The notes under the pieces are model-generated. The model did no database searches. It saw only the letters and a list, made by a program, of their open reading frames with translations, and was not told the origin of the DNA. 52,208 nucleotides of DNA, from NCBI GenBank assembly GCA_003254885.1, contig QANT01005390.1, positions 1-52,208 of the forward strand, read 5' to 3'. Position numbers and translations under genes: made by a program. Positions 41,326 to 52,208 of the stretch are shown here, piece by piece. Every line of letters begins with the position of its first letter. Position 1 is the first letter of the stretch. The DNA comes from Purshia tridentata (Eukaryota > Streptophyta > Magnoliopsida > Rosales > Rosaceae).

Positions 41326-42664
41326 TCACTGGGGCTCCAAAATGATCAAGCGAACTATCTGCCCCAAAAACCGGAATGACTTGGTTGTTTCTCTTAAGCA
41401 TTTGTTTTTGTCATCTCGAGTCCAGTGCTGCAACCACAACACAAATTTCCAACAGATAAGTACCAAGAAATAACCCAATTAATAACTCATGCATACTGAC
41501 TACACATGACAACTCAGGCATTAACCTCTCCAAGCTTGTTGAGCTTCTCACGAACGCCCTTCAATAACTCTTGTGCATCCCCTTCCCATTTGCAAAACCC
41601 CAACTCCCTCCCTTCTAGGATCTTCTCAGATACCTAAACGAAGCAATCCAATTCCCAGTTAAAAAAGAAATTATTATTCAGTTGATTTGGTCCTAGATAA
41701 CAAAACAGAAACACCCATGTTGTAAGTATATGGGTTCAAAGTAGTAGTCAGTGACTTGAACAATAGCCTTGAATTCACAACAATTAACATAAACTTGAAG
41801 ACTTTAAGATACGGGCATGTCTAAAAACTCAAAAAAGTACCTGTCTTGCTATGACCTGACCACCAGCTATGTGTGAAAAGTATATGTTATAGAAGTGGCA
41901 GAGGAACAACGGAGCAGAGTTGTTTGCAAGTTCCTCCAAATACTTGGCATAAGAAACTCCTGGACTACTGGGCTCTGGAATCACAACACCCTGTTCCCTA
42001 AACCATTCTAAATCTTCAGAAAGACATTCTGATCTTTCCAACCCAGTCTTCCTGAAGTAGGCATCTGCAATCAAAATACAAAATTACCAATCCAACCATA
42101 ATAACAAACTTGATGAAATCAAAGAAAAGAGAGAAACTGACAAGCGACGTCGTTTGAATCATCCACAATGCGCTCGACGGTGTCGAAGATGAGCTTGCTG
42201 TCCAACAAGTACTTCACGAACCCTTCCAAACTCGGCCGCCAAGTTTCCGTCTCAGCGCCGTCGCCGTCACCATCACCATCTGATTCTGAACTATCATCAC
42301 TCTGAGTATCGCTATCGTTATCAGTAAGAGTGTTGTTGTTGAATTTCTTGCCATTTTTGTTACGGAGTCTCATGGCGACGAACCTCATCTCCTCGGTGAT
42401 GCCTTGGCTCTCTCCCGGGTACTGCTTCCTGTACCTCTTCCTCCTCCGTACTACCGGCGGCGCCGGACCGGTGCTCGTCGCAATCGCCGGCGGCGACCAA
42501 GACGTGGAGGCGGTGCTCGAATCGGAGCAACACAGCAGCTGCAGGGCTCGTCGAGCCTTAGTCGTTAAAATTGTCGAGGGATTCAGCGAATGAGGTCGTG
42601 AAACGCTGTAAGCCATTGATACTGAGACCGCTTTCTCCATTAACGACATCGTTGGGTATTGCAT
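41326..42664 (-). CDS. HO2: heme oxygenase-like protein, HO2 type, chloroplast, 4 exons
   Basis: Exons in coding order are 42142-42664, 41841-42064, 41526-41633 and 41326-41427, giving 318 aa. Residues 1 to about 65 are a Ser/Thr/Ala-rich transit peptide. The heme-oxygenase fold begins at KQYPGESQGITEEMRFVAMR and continues with RPSLEGFVKYLLDSK, TGLERS and CHFYNIYFSHIAGGQ, ending in the helix around FRFLGQIVRLIIL. Two traits point to plant HO2 rather than HO1. The proximal heme-ligand His (MRLH in HO1) is Arg101 here (MRLRNK), and an Asp/Ser/Glu-rich insertion (about 116-140) interrupts the domain. Arabidopsis HO2 (TED4) likewise lacks this His. It binds the tetrapyrrole poorly as an oxygenase and influences phytochrome-chromophore or protoporphyrin metabolism indirectly. 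A downstream Met at residue 7 could also start translation. Confidence 0.92.
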
Positions 42665-43765
42665 TGCAGAAGAATAATTCAGAGGTACGAAAGCTAATTA
42701 GCAGCCGGTACTACTACTAGACTACGGAGATAATCTGCAAAATATTTTAACTTCCTTTTAAAAATTTTATTTTGCTATATTAACCAAAAGCATCTCCCAA
42801 CCTAAAAGAAGTAATTTACTTTCTTTTTCTTTTTGTTACCAAAAAAAAAAACTTTAATAAATTCAAATATGTGATTTGTTTTCATAAATATCTATTATGG
42901 CTCCTTACCGGCTATTCTAATAAGGAGTTAGAGAGGGGGAGGATAAGATAAGGGGGATGGGTTATTCACGAAAAATATAAACTTGTGTAGTAGTTCATAA
43001 AAAATTAAACTATTTCTTTTATTATCAATTAATTTTAAGATCAATGTCTAAATCTCTTTATAATATTATAACAACATATTTGACTTTAAGAGAAACTACA
43101 TTGGAAAAGTATAACCTTCCAAAATGCAAATTTGGGCTACTCCTTATTGAGGTTGTTGGTCTTTTCTGTTTTTATTAAAGATGAATAATGTATCTAGATG
43201 CATTTGTTATGGAATTTAACCATGGTTACATTGTAATACCGGTGGCAGACTAGTAAAAAATGGACTCATATAAATGATGTGTTAGTATACAACATGGAAC
43301 AATTAAACTGAATGAAAAAGACGGTCAGTAAAAGGATAAGAATTTTTAGGTTATTTTAAGAACAAAGCAGGTATTTTTGGCCTTCATTCATGTATAGCCT
43401 TCACTACTGACTAGTATAGAGTATACACAACACCTTTACGAGGAAAGGTACTCTATAAAATTACAACAATGTTAAACGAGGACAAAGATTAATGGTGAGG
43501 AATTGATCATTGACTGACTACAATTCTGAGGGCGGAGAATGTACAAAAGAATCTGCCACGTTTCTGTTGGATGATAATTAGATATCTTCCATCTGTTGGA
43601 TGGTAATTAACAAGTCTTCTAATTCATCAGAGCAGTGCTGGTTTCTGACATACAGATTACCAGATAGACTTAGCTCTGATGAGCCAAGATGTAATTTTGG
43701 CTCCATTTCCATTCAGGTGTTACCAAAACCATTTGGATAAATGGTTCTTGGGATTTGGGTGAGAT
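42665..43765. other. HO2 promoter and SERAC1-like 3' flank
   Basis: AT-rich sequence holding the presumed HO2 promoter on the left and the 3' UTR of the next minus-strand gene on the right. I see no gene. Confidence 0.5.
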
Positions 43766-46700
43766 TCAATAACATGATTTCTGAGGCATGGTTTCCTCAC
43801 ACATTTGTCTCTTCATTTTGGAGCTGGTTTTCAGCTTCCGCAAGAACTCTAATGTCTGAGTATACGACGGATCAGTGCGGCTGAGTGGTTTGCACGAATT
43901 TATATGATCTGTTGAGTCCAATACCTGTTCCAAACTCACGAAATTAAAGTCGAAAATGACCTTTTTTTTATTAAGTGATTTATATTTATCCATAAGCATA
44001 CTTACAACGAGTTCACCAAATCCTGGATATGCTGATTCAATTGGTACAATTTCCATCCGAAAGGCCCATCCTCCATAACCTTCAACAATTGGAGTTACCT
44101 TTGTCTGCAAAAACAGTCACTACCTAATTTTATCAAGCTCACAAAGACACATAGAAGCACAAACACACTACTCTACACTACCTCACAGAAACTGAGGACT
44201 TCAAGCAGTCTCTTCTTGTGAAGCTGACGCATATAGTCATTAAGCTCTATCAATCTTGGAGACCCACTCCTTAGCTCCCCTATCTAAAAAACATCAAGAA
44301 GTAATTCTATTAACATCAATGAATTAAGAGCTGCTGCCTGTAACAATGACAACCAACATTTTGGTACCACAGGAAAGAAAACATCTTGGTTTTAAAGATC
44401 ATATACTAACACTTGGAGCTGGACGAAACACCAGTCCCATCCTCCAAGGCATGTCTGCAAGTTTGCTTCCGAAATGTGGGCAGCTATAGAAAACCTGAAA
44501 CCAACACAAGACACTAGAGTTATCATATAGAAATGATAATAAACAAGAGATAGAAGAACCGCATTGTAAGAAAAATATTTCATTATTGAGTGATACATAC
44601 AACTCCAATGGTGTTATTCACAAGGTTATCGATATTATCTGATTTTGCTTTGTGCAGCATCTGCTTGACAACCAGACCCCCCATGCTGCAAAGTAGAGGA
44701 AGCCAGTACATTTTAGCATAAATAAGAAACTATCTATAAAATAAATTCATATAAAAACTTAACAATAAAAATATGCTGTGAACCAAAGAATTACAAACTT
44801 CAAATCATGTTTCCTCCCGTAATTAACTACAAATTACCAAAACAAGATACCTCCTTAATTTTTGCCCATCTAGTATCAATCTACTCATAAAACTCATTGC
44901 TAGGGAATAGAAACAAAAAGCAATTGCATGTTAAATAAATAAAAAATGGCAGTCAAATTTCCCAACCCTGGCTGAACTGCCAATGCCTATCTAAAAAGCC
45001 CAAGCATGTAGGGCATGCCAAAATAAAGAAAAAGGTTGTGCTATTTCCCGCACTAAAATTTAGGAGAAGAAACGTCTGAAAAATTGTATCCTTGGGTTGT
45101 GAGACTGCGTACCATGCATGACTACCTTACTTTATAACAACACACAAGACCTCTCAGACATCCCTAAATCTGTCAAAGGCTTGCTGGCAAGCACCCAGAA
45201 AAGATGAATGAAGATGCAACAGATTCATGGAAAAGAGGACCATCATCTAAAAACATGAAACACCAATTATCACTTAAAATACTAAAAATATCATGACGAC
45301 TAATGTATGAGAAAACCAAGAATGACAGACAAAAAGCGTTGACATGTTCATGCACAGACAAAGAATTAAGCAGCACCGTACACACCTGTGAGTCACGAAA
45401 ACTACTGGTCGATCCCCAATACCAGCAGCAACAAGCTTCTCTAATAACATTGAGCTAACTTCCTGCATAATCCACCAACAAAACAATTGAAATTGAAAAA
45501 GTGAATAACATACCAATTAGAGATTCAAAGATGAGTTGCAACCAAAATCACTGACCTGAAGGGGCAGGCTAGCGCCAGACCATTGTGTTAGATTAGTCTG
45601 CATAAAAATTTAAACTAAGAGTTAGATGCCAATGAGGGGATTGACCTATAACAGAAATAAAATCTACAGGAACTTCCAAGCAATAGGGTGCAGCATTTGG
45701 AGAGGCAACCAATTATTAAATTCTAAAAAAAGCAAAACATCTTAAACAATCAGCACTAAAACAAACCTTGTATCTAAGGGAAAACATACGAGCTTGAGGG
45801 AAGTCGGCTGAAAGCCATTCGCCAGGCCAGAATGTTCCTAGCTTTCCTGCTTCCTGATCAATCTTCTCTACCAAGCCAGACTTAGTGGATGACTTGTCCT
45901 CGGATATGCGCCAAGTCTTATAAGGTCCCCCACGAAGTCCATGAACAAATACAACATCCAGAAGAGGCTCCCTTGTGTTTGCGCCACTATGAGATACATC
46001 CACAGAAGGACTGGACAAGTGAGCATCATTTGAAAGTCTGGTCACAGATCTGTCCTCACTGTCAATGAAATTAGCCTCATCCAAAGAGGATGCATCCCTT
46101 TGAATTGTATCTTGATCATTTTTTTCAGGACACTTCCAATGGGGTCGCTCAGGATTGATTAAAAATATCATGTCTTCATAACGAGGACAATTTTTCTTTT
46201 CGTTTGCAATACCAACGTTAGGACTGCCACCATTTTCAGAATCTTTATCAATTTGGTGACTGCAATATATATTCAGAAGAGTTGCTCTAGCATAACTTTG
46301 TATTTTAAGATCATTGCAACCTGAGATTTTACCCTTAGCACAATCCTCAAGCCATTTACACCAAGTATCATCTGCTAGAATAACTTTCTGAACTTTTGGA
46401 AGTAGCGATAGGATGGTTAATAGCCTGGCCGCATGCCTGCGGATATGTGCTGTAGGTGGAACTCGGACGCTAGATGGGTCATTACTATCTGAAATAGTTG
46501 ATTCCCTATGAATATTTGAGGTTCGTTCTTGTGCCTCAAGCGTTTTAGAAGCATCATACGCTTCTATAGCAGAAAGTTTCTCATAATCATCACATAACAA
46601 CAACCGTCTCAACAAACATAAGACCCCGTGATCAGTTATTTTCTCCTGACACAAAAAATCATCAGTACAAACTTCAGTGAGTGCTTTGATTCCCTTCAGG

Positions 46701-49118
46701 GTTGCCATTGCAGAATCTGCCACATCAACCTTAGGCACACTATCTTTCTTTAGAGTTTTGAATGGCCCAGAAAAAGGTTCCAAGGATAGCAGATCTGCTA
46801 GTGGAAACATATCAACAGAGTCAATGGTTGTTCCTAGTTGATTTCCTGCTAGATTAACAACAGCTGCAACTAACTGATTAGCAGTCTGTGCAGCGGAAAG
46901 TATGTTTGACTGATCAATTTGAGTCTGCAAAAGTTATTTAGCTTCATGAATACTTGAAAGGAAATGAAGGTCAACATGAACATTATAAAGACAGCTATAC
47001 AAGAGGTTATGAGGCTTGGAATAGTACAAAAAAAGTGGATACAAAATTATTAGATTACACCAAAATAAGGAAAGGATAAAAGGAATACTGACCTTCACTT
47101 TGCCAGACTTAGGTTGAGTGGTTCCTTTAACTGATGATGCCTTGCTACCCAAAATTTCAGTAAGCAAAAGAGCTAACCATCCTTGAGAAATTGGTACAGA
47201 ATGTGGTCCATAGTCATCAAGAATGCGAGAAAGAATTTTTATCGCCGACGAGCGTATAGTGTCAGAGGAAGATTTTCCAAAAACCCAAGGAAGCAATACA
47301 CCAGACCACTTTTGACCCTCTTCAAGAGATAAATGCAAGTCCCCAGTGCAAAGCAATTCTAATGCCCTTGCTAATGCTTCTTGGACATTCTTATGCTTCA
47401 TCGTCCGCTTGGCAGTGTCTCTCATCAGATGAAGACCCTTCTCCATCACTATCTTTTGTGCTTCAGGGCTTCTCTCAACAGAAACCAAGAATGCTGACAA
47501 AGCCACTTGAGCCAAAGGAAAATCTTCATTTTTAGTCGCCTGAGAAACAGTAGAAAGAAGACTGGAACTCCAATCAGAAACAGAATCACTCAGGGGTAGA
47601 TTATGATCCTCTAATAGCAAGCGAGCCACCAAACTGGCATGCCATTTTACTGATCTCTCGGGCGCCATTAAAGCAGTCATGACAGCATACCCATCAGCGT
47701 CCAATTCCTGTATCAGTGATCTATTCACATCTGATGCCATTGCCCAGTTTGCCAATGCCCATGCAGCAAAAGGAACAGCAACATGCTGACAATTCAAATC
47801 ATCCCAGAGCCCAGGAACAACAGCAGAAGACACATTGGTTTGTGCAAGTGAACTGCCATGCTTATTTTGCTGGGCAAGATTTTGGGTAGTAAGCCTTACT
47901 GATTCCACGTCACTAGTATCAGAATTCCCCAACTTCATAAGCCCACTAGTTCTCGATAAACCCAAAACTGTTGTAGTACCCCCAAGAACTTTAATCCCAA
48001 TCCCATTAATTCCACTTTCGCCATCTTTGTCATCTTCATTTTCATGGGACTCATCCAAATGCATGCCACCTTCTTCAATAACTTGAATGGCAGCCGCTAT
48101 ATCCCGTATTTCAGCATTTCCTGGCAGGGATGGCTTAAAAGACACCCTTTCTAAACTATCACAGTTGGATGTCACGATATCCATAATGGCAGCTACAAGC
48201 ATGCTCCTGCCTTTCATATTATCAGAAACATCCACTAAACTACGTCTTGAATGCTGAGACACAAGACATTGTCTATTAGACCCAAATTTTCCATAATTTC
48301 GAGAATTGAACTCACACAAATTCAGTAACACTGATTGTCTACATTGTCCATAACTTGAACGAACTTAAAGAGAAGAGGACTATAACGCTCACCATCTTGG
48401 ACCGCCGAGGCTGGCACGAAAAAATGAACTTCAAGAGGTTAGGAACAGCGCGAGGCCTGCCGAGCACGGCGGAGGAGACATTAGGGTCGGCGATCAAGAA
48501 GGCGAGCGCTCTGGCCGACTCGGCCTGGGTCCCGCCCCCGTCCCTGGGGGCCGCCACCGACTCAAGCAGCCAATCAACCACGGCGCCGCCTCCGGCCCCA
48601 ACAATGGCCGCCCTGCGCCCGGCATTGGCGGCGGAGATGTCGGCGAGAAGCTCGGCAACTCGGAGTTCGAAGCCGGAGCGGACCTCGTGGTTGGCGGAGG
48701 AGAGGACGGAGCTGAGGGAATGCCAGAGGACGGAAGCGGCGACGCCGGTCTGCTTGGCGTGGTGGAGGAGCCTCCGGAACGATTCGTAGAGAGGGTTGGA
48801 TGAGGACTTGTTGTGGTCGATGACGGCGTAGGACGAGATTAGGGCGGAGACGACGGCGGCGGATAGGGCTAGCGCGGTGTTGCGAGAGACGGAGGCGGTA
48901 GTGGTGGGAGAGAGAGGGTGGTGGTTGTGGAGGATTGGAGGCGGTGGGACTTGGTTGGAATTTTTGAGATTGTTTGGACGTTCGATCGGGTTTCTGGAAG
49001 CGGGAGAAGAGAATAAACGGCTGGGATTGCGATGGTGATGATGATGATGATGGCGGTGGTGATGGGGGAAGAGGTAGTAGCAGTAACGGCGGGTTCTGTA
49101 ACAGAGACGGAGAATCAT
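43766..49118 (-). CDS. SERAC1-like protein: helical-repeat N-terminus and C-terminal alpha/beta hydrolase, 10 exons
   Basis: Exons in coding order are 48393-49118, 47093-48253, 45767-46924, 45556-45597, 45386-45462, 44601-44685, 44411-44494, 44182-44283, 44006-44104 and 43766-43924, giving 1230 aa. The first 60 residues are Arg- and His-rich (a run of seven His near residue 25) and suit a mitochondrial presequence. A hydrophobic stretch follows (about 85-105). The long middle is helical, probably ARM-like. The hydrolase domain has the oxyanion strand FVHGLRGGPYKTW (His957), nucleophile Ser1055 in VTHSMGG, and DSTDH (His1185) as the likely catalytic His. Human SERAC1 acts in phosphatidylglycerol remodelling at ER-mitochondria contacts; the plant role is uncertain. 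Intron 1 (48254-48392) was placed so that SKM joins HSRRSLVDVSD in phase. Confidence 0.9.
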
Positions 49119-49486
49119 TTTTTGAATTCTAGGAAATGTTTGTTCGGAGGAAAAGAAAGGAAGAGGAGAAGAAAAAAGTGAAGTTGCCAGCGATTTCCAT
49201 GGCGGGAGGAAATTGCGCGACTATACGGGAAGTGTGAGTATAGAAATAGGGGTTGGGAGACGGTAAGAAGGGTCTATAAACGAGGACTTTTTTTGGGATA
49301 TGCTACCGTTTGCGCACCTTTACGTTTAGGACCTTTGGACGGGTATTTGATACACTGAAGTAATGGTGTGCAATGAGGCCTGGCCTGCCTGGCCCAAATT
49401 TGGTCGGCGTAATACGGGTCTAGTTCCAGCCCAATGATCTTTGTATGTTGTTCTCGTTTTCTTAGCTTTTTCACGCCATGTCTCAA
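49119..49486. other. promoter region of the SERAC1-like gene
   Basis: A GA-rich leader (49140-49200, minus-strand gene) is followed upstream by site II-like elements in minus orientation: TGGGCC at 49391-49396 and TGGGCT at 49428-49433, about 275-315 bp from the start codon. I see no gene. Confidence 0.4.
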
Positions 49487-50204
49487 CAACTAAGCAGGAA
49501 TGCACAAATATACTAAAAATTCGCTTACCGATCCGATTAGATCCACAATTTGTGAATATTATACCAATCCAATCCGTACTTTCTTATTTGTGGATATCGA
49601 TCCGATCCAATCTGCAATTTGTGGATCGAATATGGATATCAATATTAAAAACCACGGATATATTTTATCCGATCCGCAAATTATATATATTAAATTTTTA
49701 TATAGTTTATATATGTTAGTATATGTTTAATTCCTATTATAGAGTAAATCAAAATCCCTATTATAGTTTATAATACCATATAGTTTATAAACTATCTATG
49801 TTACTATATAATTTTAGTTTAGGGTATTTTAAATTAGTTTGACAATAAAATTTATTATAAAAATTATAAATATATATATTATATAGTTAGGACTACTAGA
49901 AAGTAGGAACTTGTTATGTTTGAGGCTTGTCTTAATTTTTGAATTTTATGTTATGTAACTATTGAATTAATTTGAGGGATGATTTTTATGTTGTGTACTT
50001 GCTAAATAATTTTTATGTTATTATTTGGATATTATCCGTTATCCTATCCGATCCGATCCGATTTTGTAGATATCCAAACTTGTGGATATCCGAATTTGTG
50101 GATCGGATATGGATATAAAAATTGCTATACCACAAATTGTGGATTGCATATGAATAATGGTTTGTGGATCGGATAACCGATCCATGTGCACCCCTACAAC
50201 TAAG
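49487..50204. mobile_element. non-autonomous hAT-like transposon (702 bp) with 8-bp target duplication
   Basis: CAACTAAG is duplicated exactly at 49487-49494 and 50197-50204. Between the copies, the element (49495-50196) starts CAGGAATGCACA and ends TGTGCACCCCTA. The complementary 12-bp termini match at 9 positions and resemble the TAGGGGTG-type ends of plant hAT elements. Both subterminal regions are packed with variants of GATCCGAT, TGTGGATCGGATAT and TGTGGATATC in both orientations, the kind of repeat hAT transposases bind. The AT-rich centre encodes nothing recognisable, so movement would need a transposase supplied elsewhere. Confidence 0.85.
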
Positions 50205-50931
50205 CATACCTTTTACTATTCACTAACACAAATAATTTGACAGGGCCATTTTATAATGTTTCAGAAAAAGCAAACAAATGAGTTCTAACTTTCTAACTTT
50301 CTAACTTTCAAGTCAAAGCCTCTTAGACCCCAAACAAGTAGACGGTTTCATAAAAAATATTTGGTACGTCCATGTATTTGGTCAAAGTTAAATAGGCAAA
50401 TGGTTTTCGATTTGGCTACTTTTTTGCAAAGATGATCTATTAATGGAGATATAAAAAATGAACGGTTTACATCGATACAAAACAACTCGTGTGGGCCCCA
50501 CAAGAGGGATCCCACAAACTAGAAATTTGTGGGATTCCCACAGTGTAGCCTCCCTACTCATATATATATATATATATATTGCTATGTTGAGGCCACAAAA
50601 TCAAATATTTTTTATTCCAAGTCTTGCATATATCAAATCATATATTTTGAACAGTTGAAATTAAACTTTTTTACTAATTATTATCAATTAATTTTGAATT
50701 AAATGTTCTAACTTTAACAATATATTACCACATTTAATATTCTTCGTTCACCTTTTGCAAGTGAAAGTTTGCATGCACAATACTGCATGCATGTATATGT
50801 AATAATTAATTAGGCAGTTTCTACTGTTCAATATATGCCATATAGTACTCTTTACCATTTAACACAGTATTGTTGGTAATAATAATATATCAAGTACTTA
50901 ATTTTTAACGTTATTGATGATCGTGTTGCAG
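50205..50931. other. intergenic region with a strong hairpin
   Basis: It contains a short tandem 'ttctaacttt' repeat (about 50281-50310), a hairpin with arms 50506-50518 and 50526-50539 (GGGATCCCACAAA against TTTGTGGGATTCCC), and a (TA)n run (about 50562-50579). I see no gene, and no patatin first exon. Confidence 0.5.
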
Positions 50932-51295
50932 AAGCTAGATGGTGAAGATGCAAGACTCGCCGACTATTTTGATGTGATTGCAGGGACGAGCACAGGTGGT
51001 CTTGTGACTGCCATGCTCACAGCCCCAAATAAGAATAACCGCCCGATGTTTTCTGCCAAAGATATTAACGACTTCTACCTTACTCAATGCCCTAAAATCT
51101 TCCCTCAGACGAGTTACGTAATATTAATTAATTTAATCTCAAATTTAGTATTTAATTAACATATATATGCTAACGTTTGTACATTTGGAAAATTAGCTAA
51201 CTTTACTGTGTTAATCAAACGACAGCTGTCCATCGTTTGCTCGGGCTAAAAAAATTATCAAAGCTCTAGCAGGACCAAAATACAATGGGAAGTAT
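50932..51295 (+). pseudogene. patatin-like phospholipase fragment (two internal exons)
   Basis: Block 1 (50932 to about 51113, after a CAG acceptor) encodes [20 protein letters not shown], then [10 protein letters not shown] and [12 protein letters not shown], typical of the second exon of plant patatin-like proteins. GTSTGG is the nucleophile elbow with the catalytic Ser. Block 2 (51226-51295) encodes CPSFARAKKIIKALAGPKYN, the start of the next exon. It stops after GKY and runs into unrelated sequence and a stop. The first exon, with the DGGGIRG oxyanion motif, is not found upstream within the window. The downstream exon with the catalytic Asp is missing too. The donor after block 1 seems to lack one G (ACGAGTTACG) for in-phase joining. 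I read it as a gene relic; a fused or exotic transcript is not excluded. Confidence 0.75.
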
Positions 51296-52208
51296 ACTAC
51301 AACAATAACTTTAATAGATATCATACTTTAGTTATTAGTTATTATAAAAACTGATATTGTTAATTTTTTAATATTAGTTGAACTTTTGGATGATTTCTAA
51401 ATCTATTTACATGTCACCTACTTGTACCAACTGATATGTTAAATTATCCGTTTGAGTAACAAAATATAAGAAACTGATAACTAAAGTTTAAGTTATATCC
51501 AACTCAGCTGATTTCCACAAGTTAGACCCAACATTTCCTCACTTAAACGACTCACCCCTGCAGTGAGACTCACTCCTTCTCCTTCACAGAACGCCTTCCT
51601 CTCTCATAGAACTCACCTACGCACCCATCACTGAAAAGGACTTTGGTAGTCGATCTCACTTCCAAACTTCTTCTATCTCATCTTTAGGCGACGTCAGCAA
51701 CCTTGGTACCGTGCAAGTGCGACGCGTACTGAGCGACGTCGGCAACCTTGGTACCGTGCAAGTGCGAGCGTACTGCAGATTAAGGCGAACTGGATCCGGC
51801 CATTCTCTTTGTTCAGGTGCGACGCCCCTTTCTCTCTTTTCCTATGTCCCCTTCTCTCTATTTCCTCTATCCCATTCAATTTATTTACTGAAAACTGGGG
51901 TTTCATATTGGGGGTTTTAACCTCCTGGGTTTTATGGGTTTAGCCTTTTCTCTCTGACCCCTATTCTCTCTCTCTCTCATTGATTTCATGCTATTTACTC
52001 AAATTAGGGTGTGAAATTTAGGGCTTTTGTTGTTGTGGTNTTTTTTTAGAGAGAGGGCTGCATTTTGGTTTTGACCCATTATGGCTTTGGGGTCGACTTG
52101 GGTCTAGGACCTCTGGTCTTGAAGATCAGCAAGCAATGATATGGTAAAAACTGTAGAACAGCTTGGACTATCACTCGTTCCCTTTGTATTACTTGAATAA
52201 GTATTATG
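51296..52208. other. unassigned right end, possible 5' leader of a gene beyond the window
   Basis: From about 51530 the sequence becomes pyrimidine-rich, less AT-rich and full of CTCTCT tracts, as in plant 5' leaders or LTR/leader regions. It has a 45-bp tandem repeat and one ambiguous base (N at 52040). No coding region is recognisable. Confidence 0.35.
51688..51775. repeat. 45-bp tandem duplication
   Basis: Two adjacent units (51688-51732 and 51733-51775) carry 'gcgacgtc(a/g)gcaacc' and 'ttggtaccgtgcaagtgcga'. They differ by one substitution and a 2-bp deletion. The local GC content is well above that of the surroundings. Confidence 0.85.

Noticed and set aside
48331..48339. Splice acceptors giving a 54-62 bp first intron in the SERAC1-like gene
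   Set aside because: Both force a stop codon or frame mismatch. The CAG acceptor before 48253 keeps phase and joins SKM to HSRRSLVDVSD.
48355..48789. 144-codon plus-strand open frame
   Set aside because: It is antisense to the GC-rich first exon of the SERAC1-like gene, with no independent evidence.
51297..51500. Possible transposon insertion cutting the patatin relic ('ctttagttatt' and 'gataactaaag')
   Set aside because: The inverted match is about 10 bp in AT-rich DNA and no target duplication is visible.

Overview
The window is nuclear DNA from a flowering plant. Its genes are rich in GT-AG introns, the intergenic DNA is AT-rich with many (TA)n and AGCTAGCT-like tracts, proteins carry plastid, mitochondrial and secretory targeting sequences, and the gene families (SCPL, CEP, RBP47, chloroplast UROS and HO2) are typical of a eudicot. 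Texture and protein similarity suggest Rosaceae, but that is a weak inference.

Eight intact protein-coding genes can be built exon by exon with consistent reading phase. Left to right they are: a secreted serine carboxypeptidase-like protein (+, 4460-8559); chloroplast uroporphyrinogen-III synthase (-, 11769-15875); an RBP45/47-type three-RRM RNA-binding protein (-, 17419-20884); a short CEP-type signalling-peptide precursor (-, 23624-23929); a 1020-residue multi-pass membrane calcineurin-like phosphoesterase (+, 28912-36707); a type II membrane P-loop sulfotransferase-like protein (-, 37211-39442); an HO2-type plastid heme oxygenase-like protein whose heme-ligand His is Arg (-, 41326-42664); and a 1230-residue SERAC1-like alpha/beta hydrolase (-, 43766-49118).

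Three gene relics lie between them. A GA20-oxidase-like 2-oxoglutarate dioxygenase C-terminus (8812-9104) sits directly between the carboxypeptidase gene and a decayed tandem copy of it (9340-10945). A two-exon patatin-like fragment lies at 50932-51295.

Mobile DNA includes a 702-bp non-autonomous hAT-like element with an exact 8-bp target duplication (49495-50196), a tRNA-headed SINE-like insertion with an 18-19 bp target duplication (4013-4143), a 366-bp MITE-like element in UROS intron 1, and a possible LTR remnant near 2640-3300. Several tandem duplications of about 45-140 bp lie in introns or gene flanks.

The genes do not form a functional cluster. UROS and HO2 both belong to tetrapyrrole metabolism, but they are 25 kb apart with unrelated genes between, so this is probably chance. 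The phosphoesterase and sulfotransferase genes are convergent (503 bp apart). Sulfotransferase, HO2 and SERAC1 all run on the minus strand. I found no tRNA gene, rRNA, CRISPR array or prokaryote-like defence system. The points most worth a second look are the CEP precursor with a repeated tail, the Arg-substituted HO2, the unusual first metal motif of the phosphoesterase, a probable GC-AG intron in RBP47, and the two hidden gene relics.
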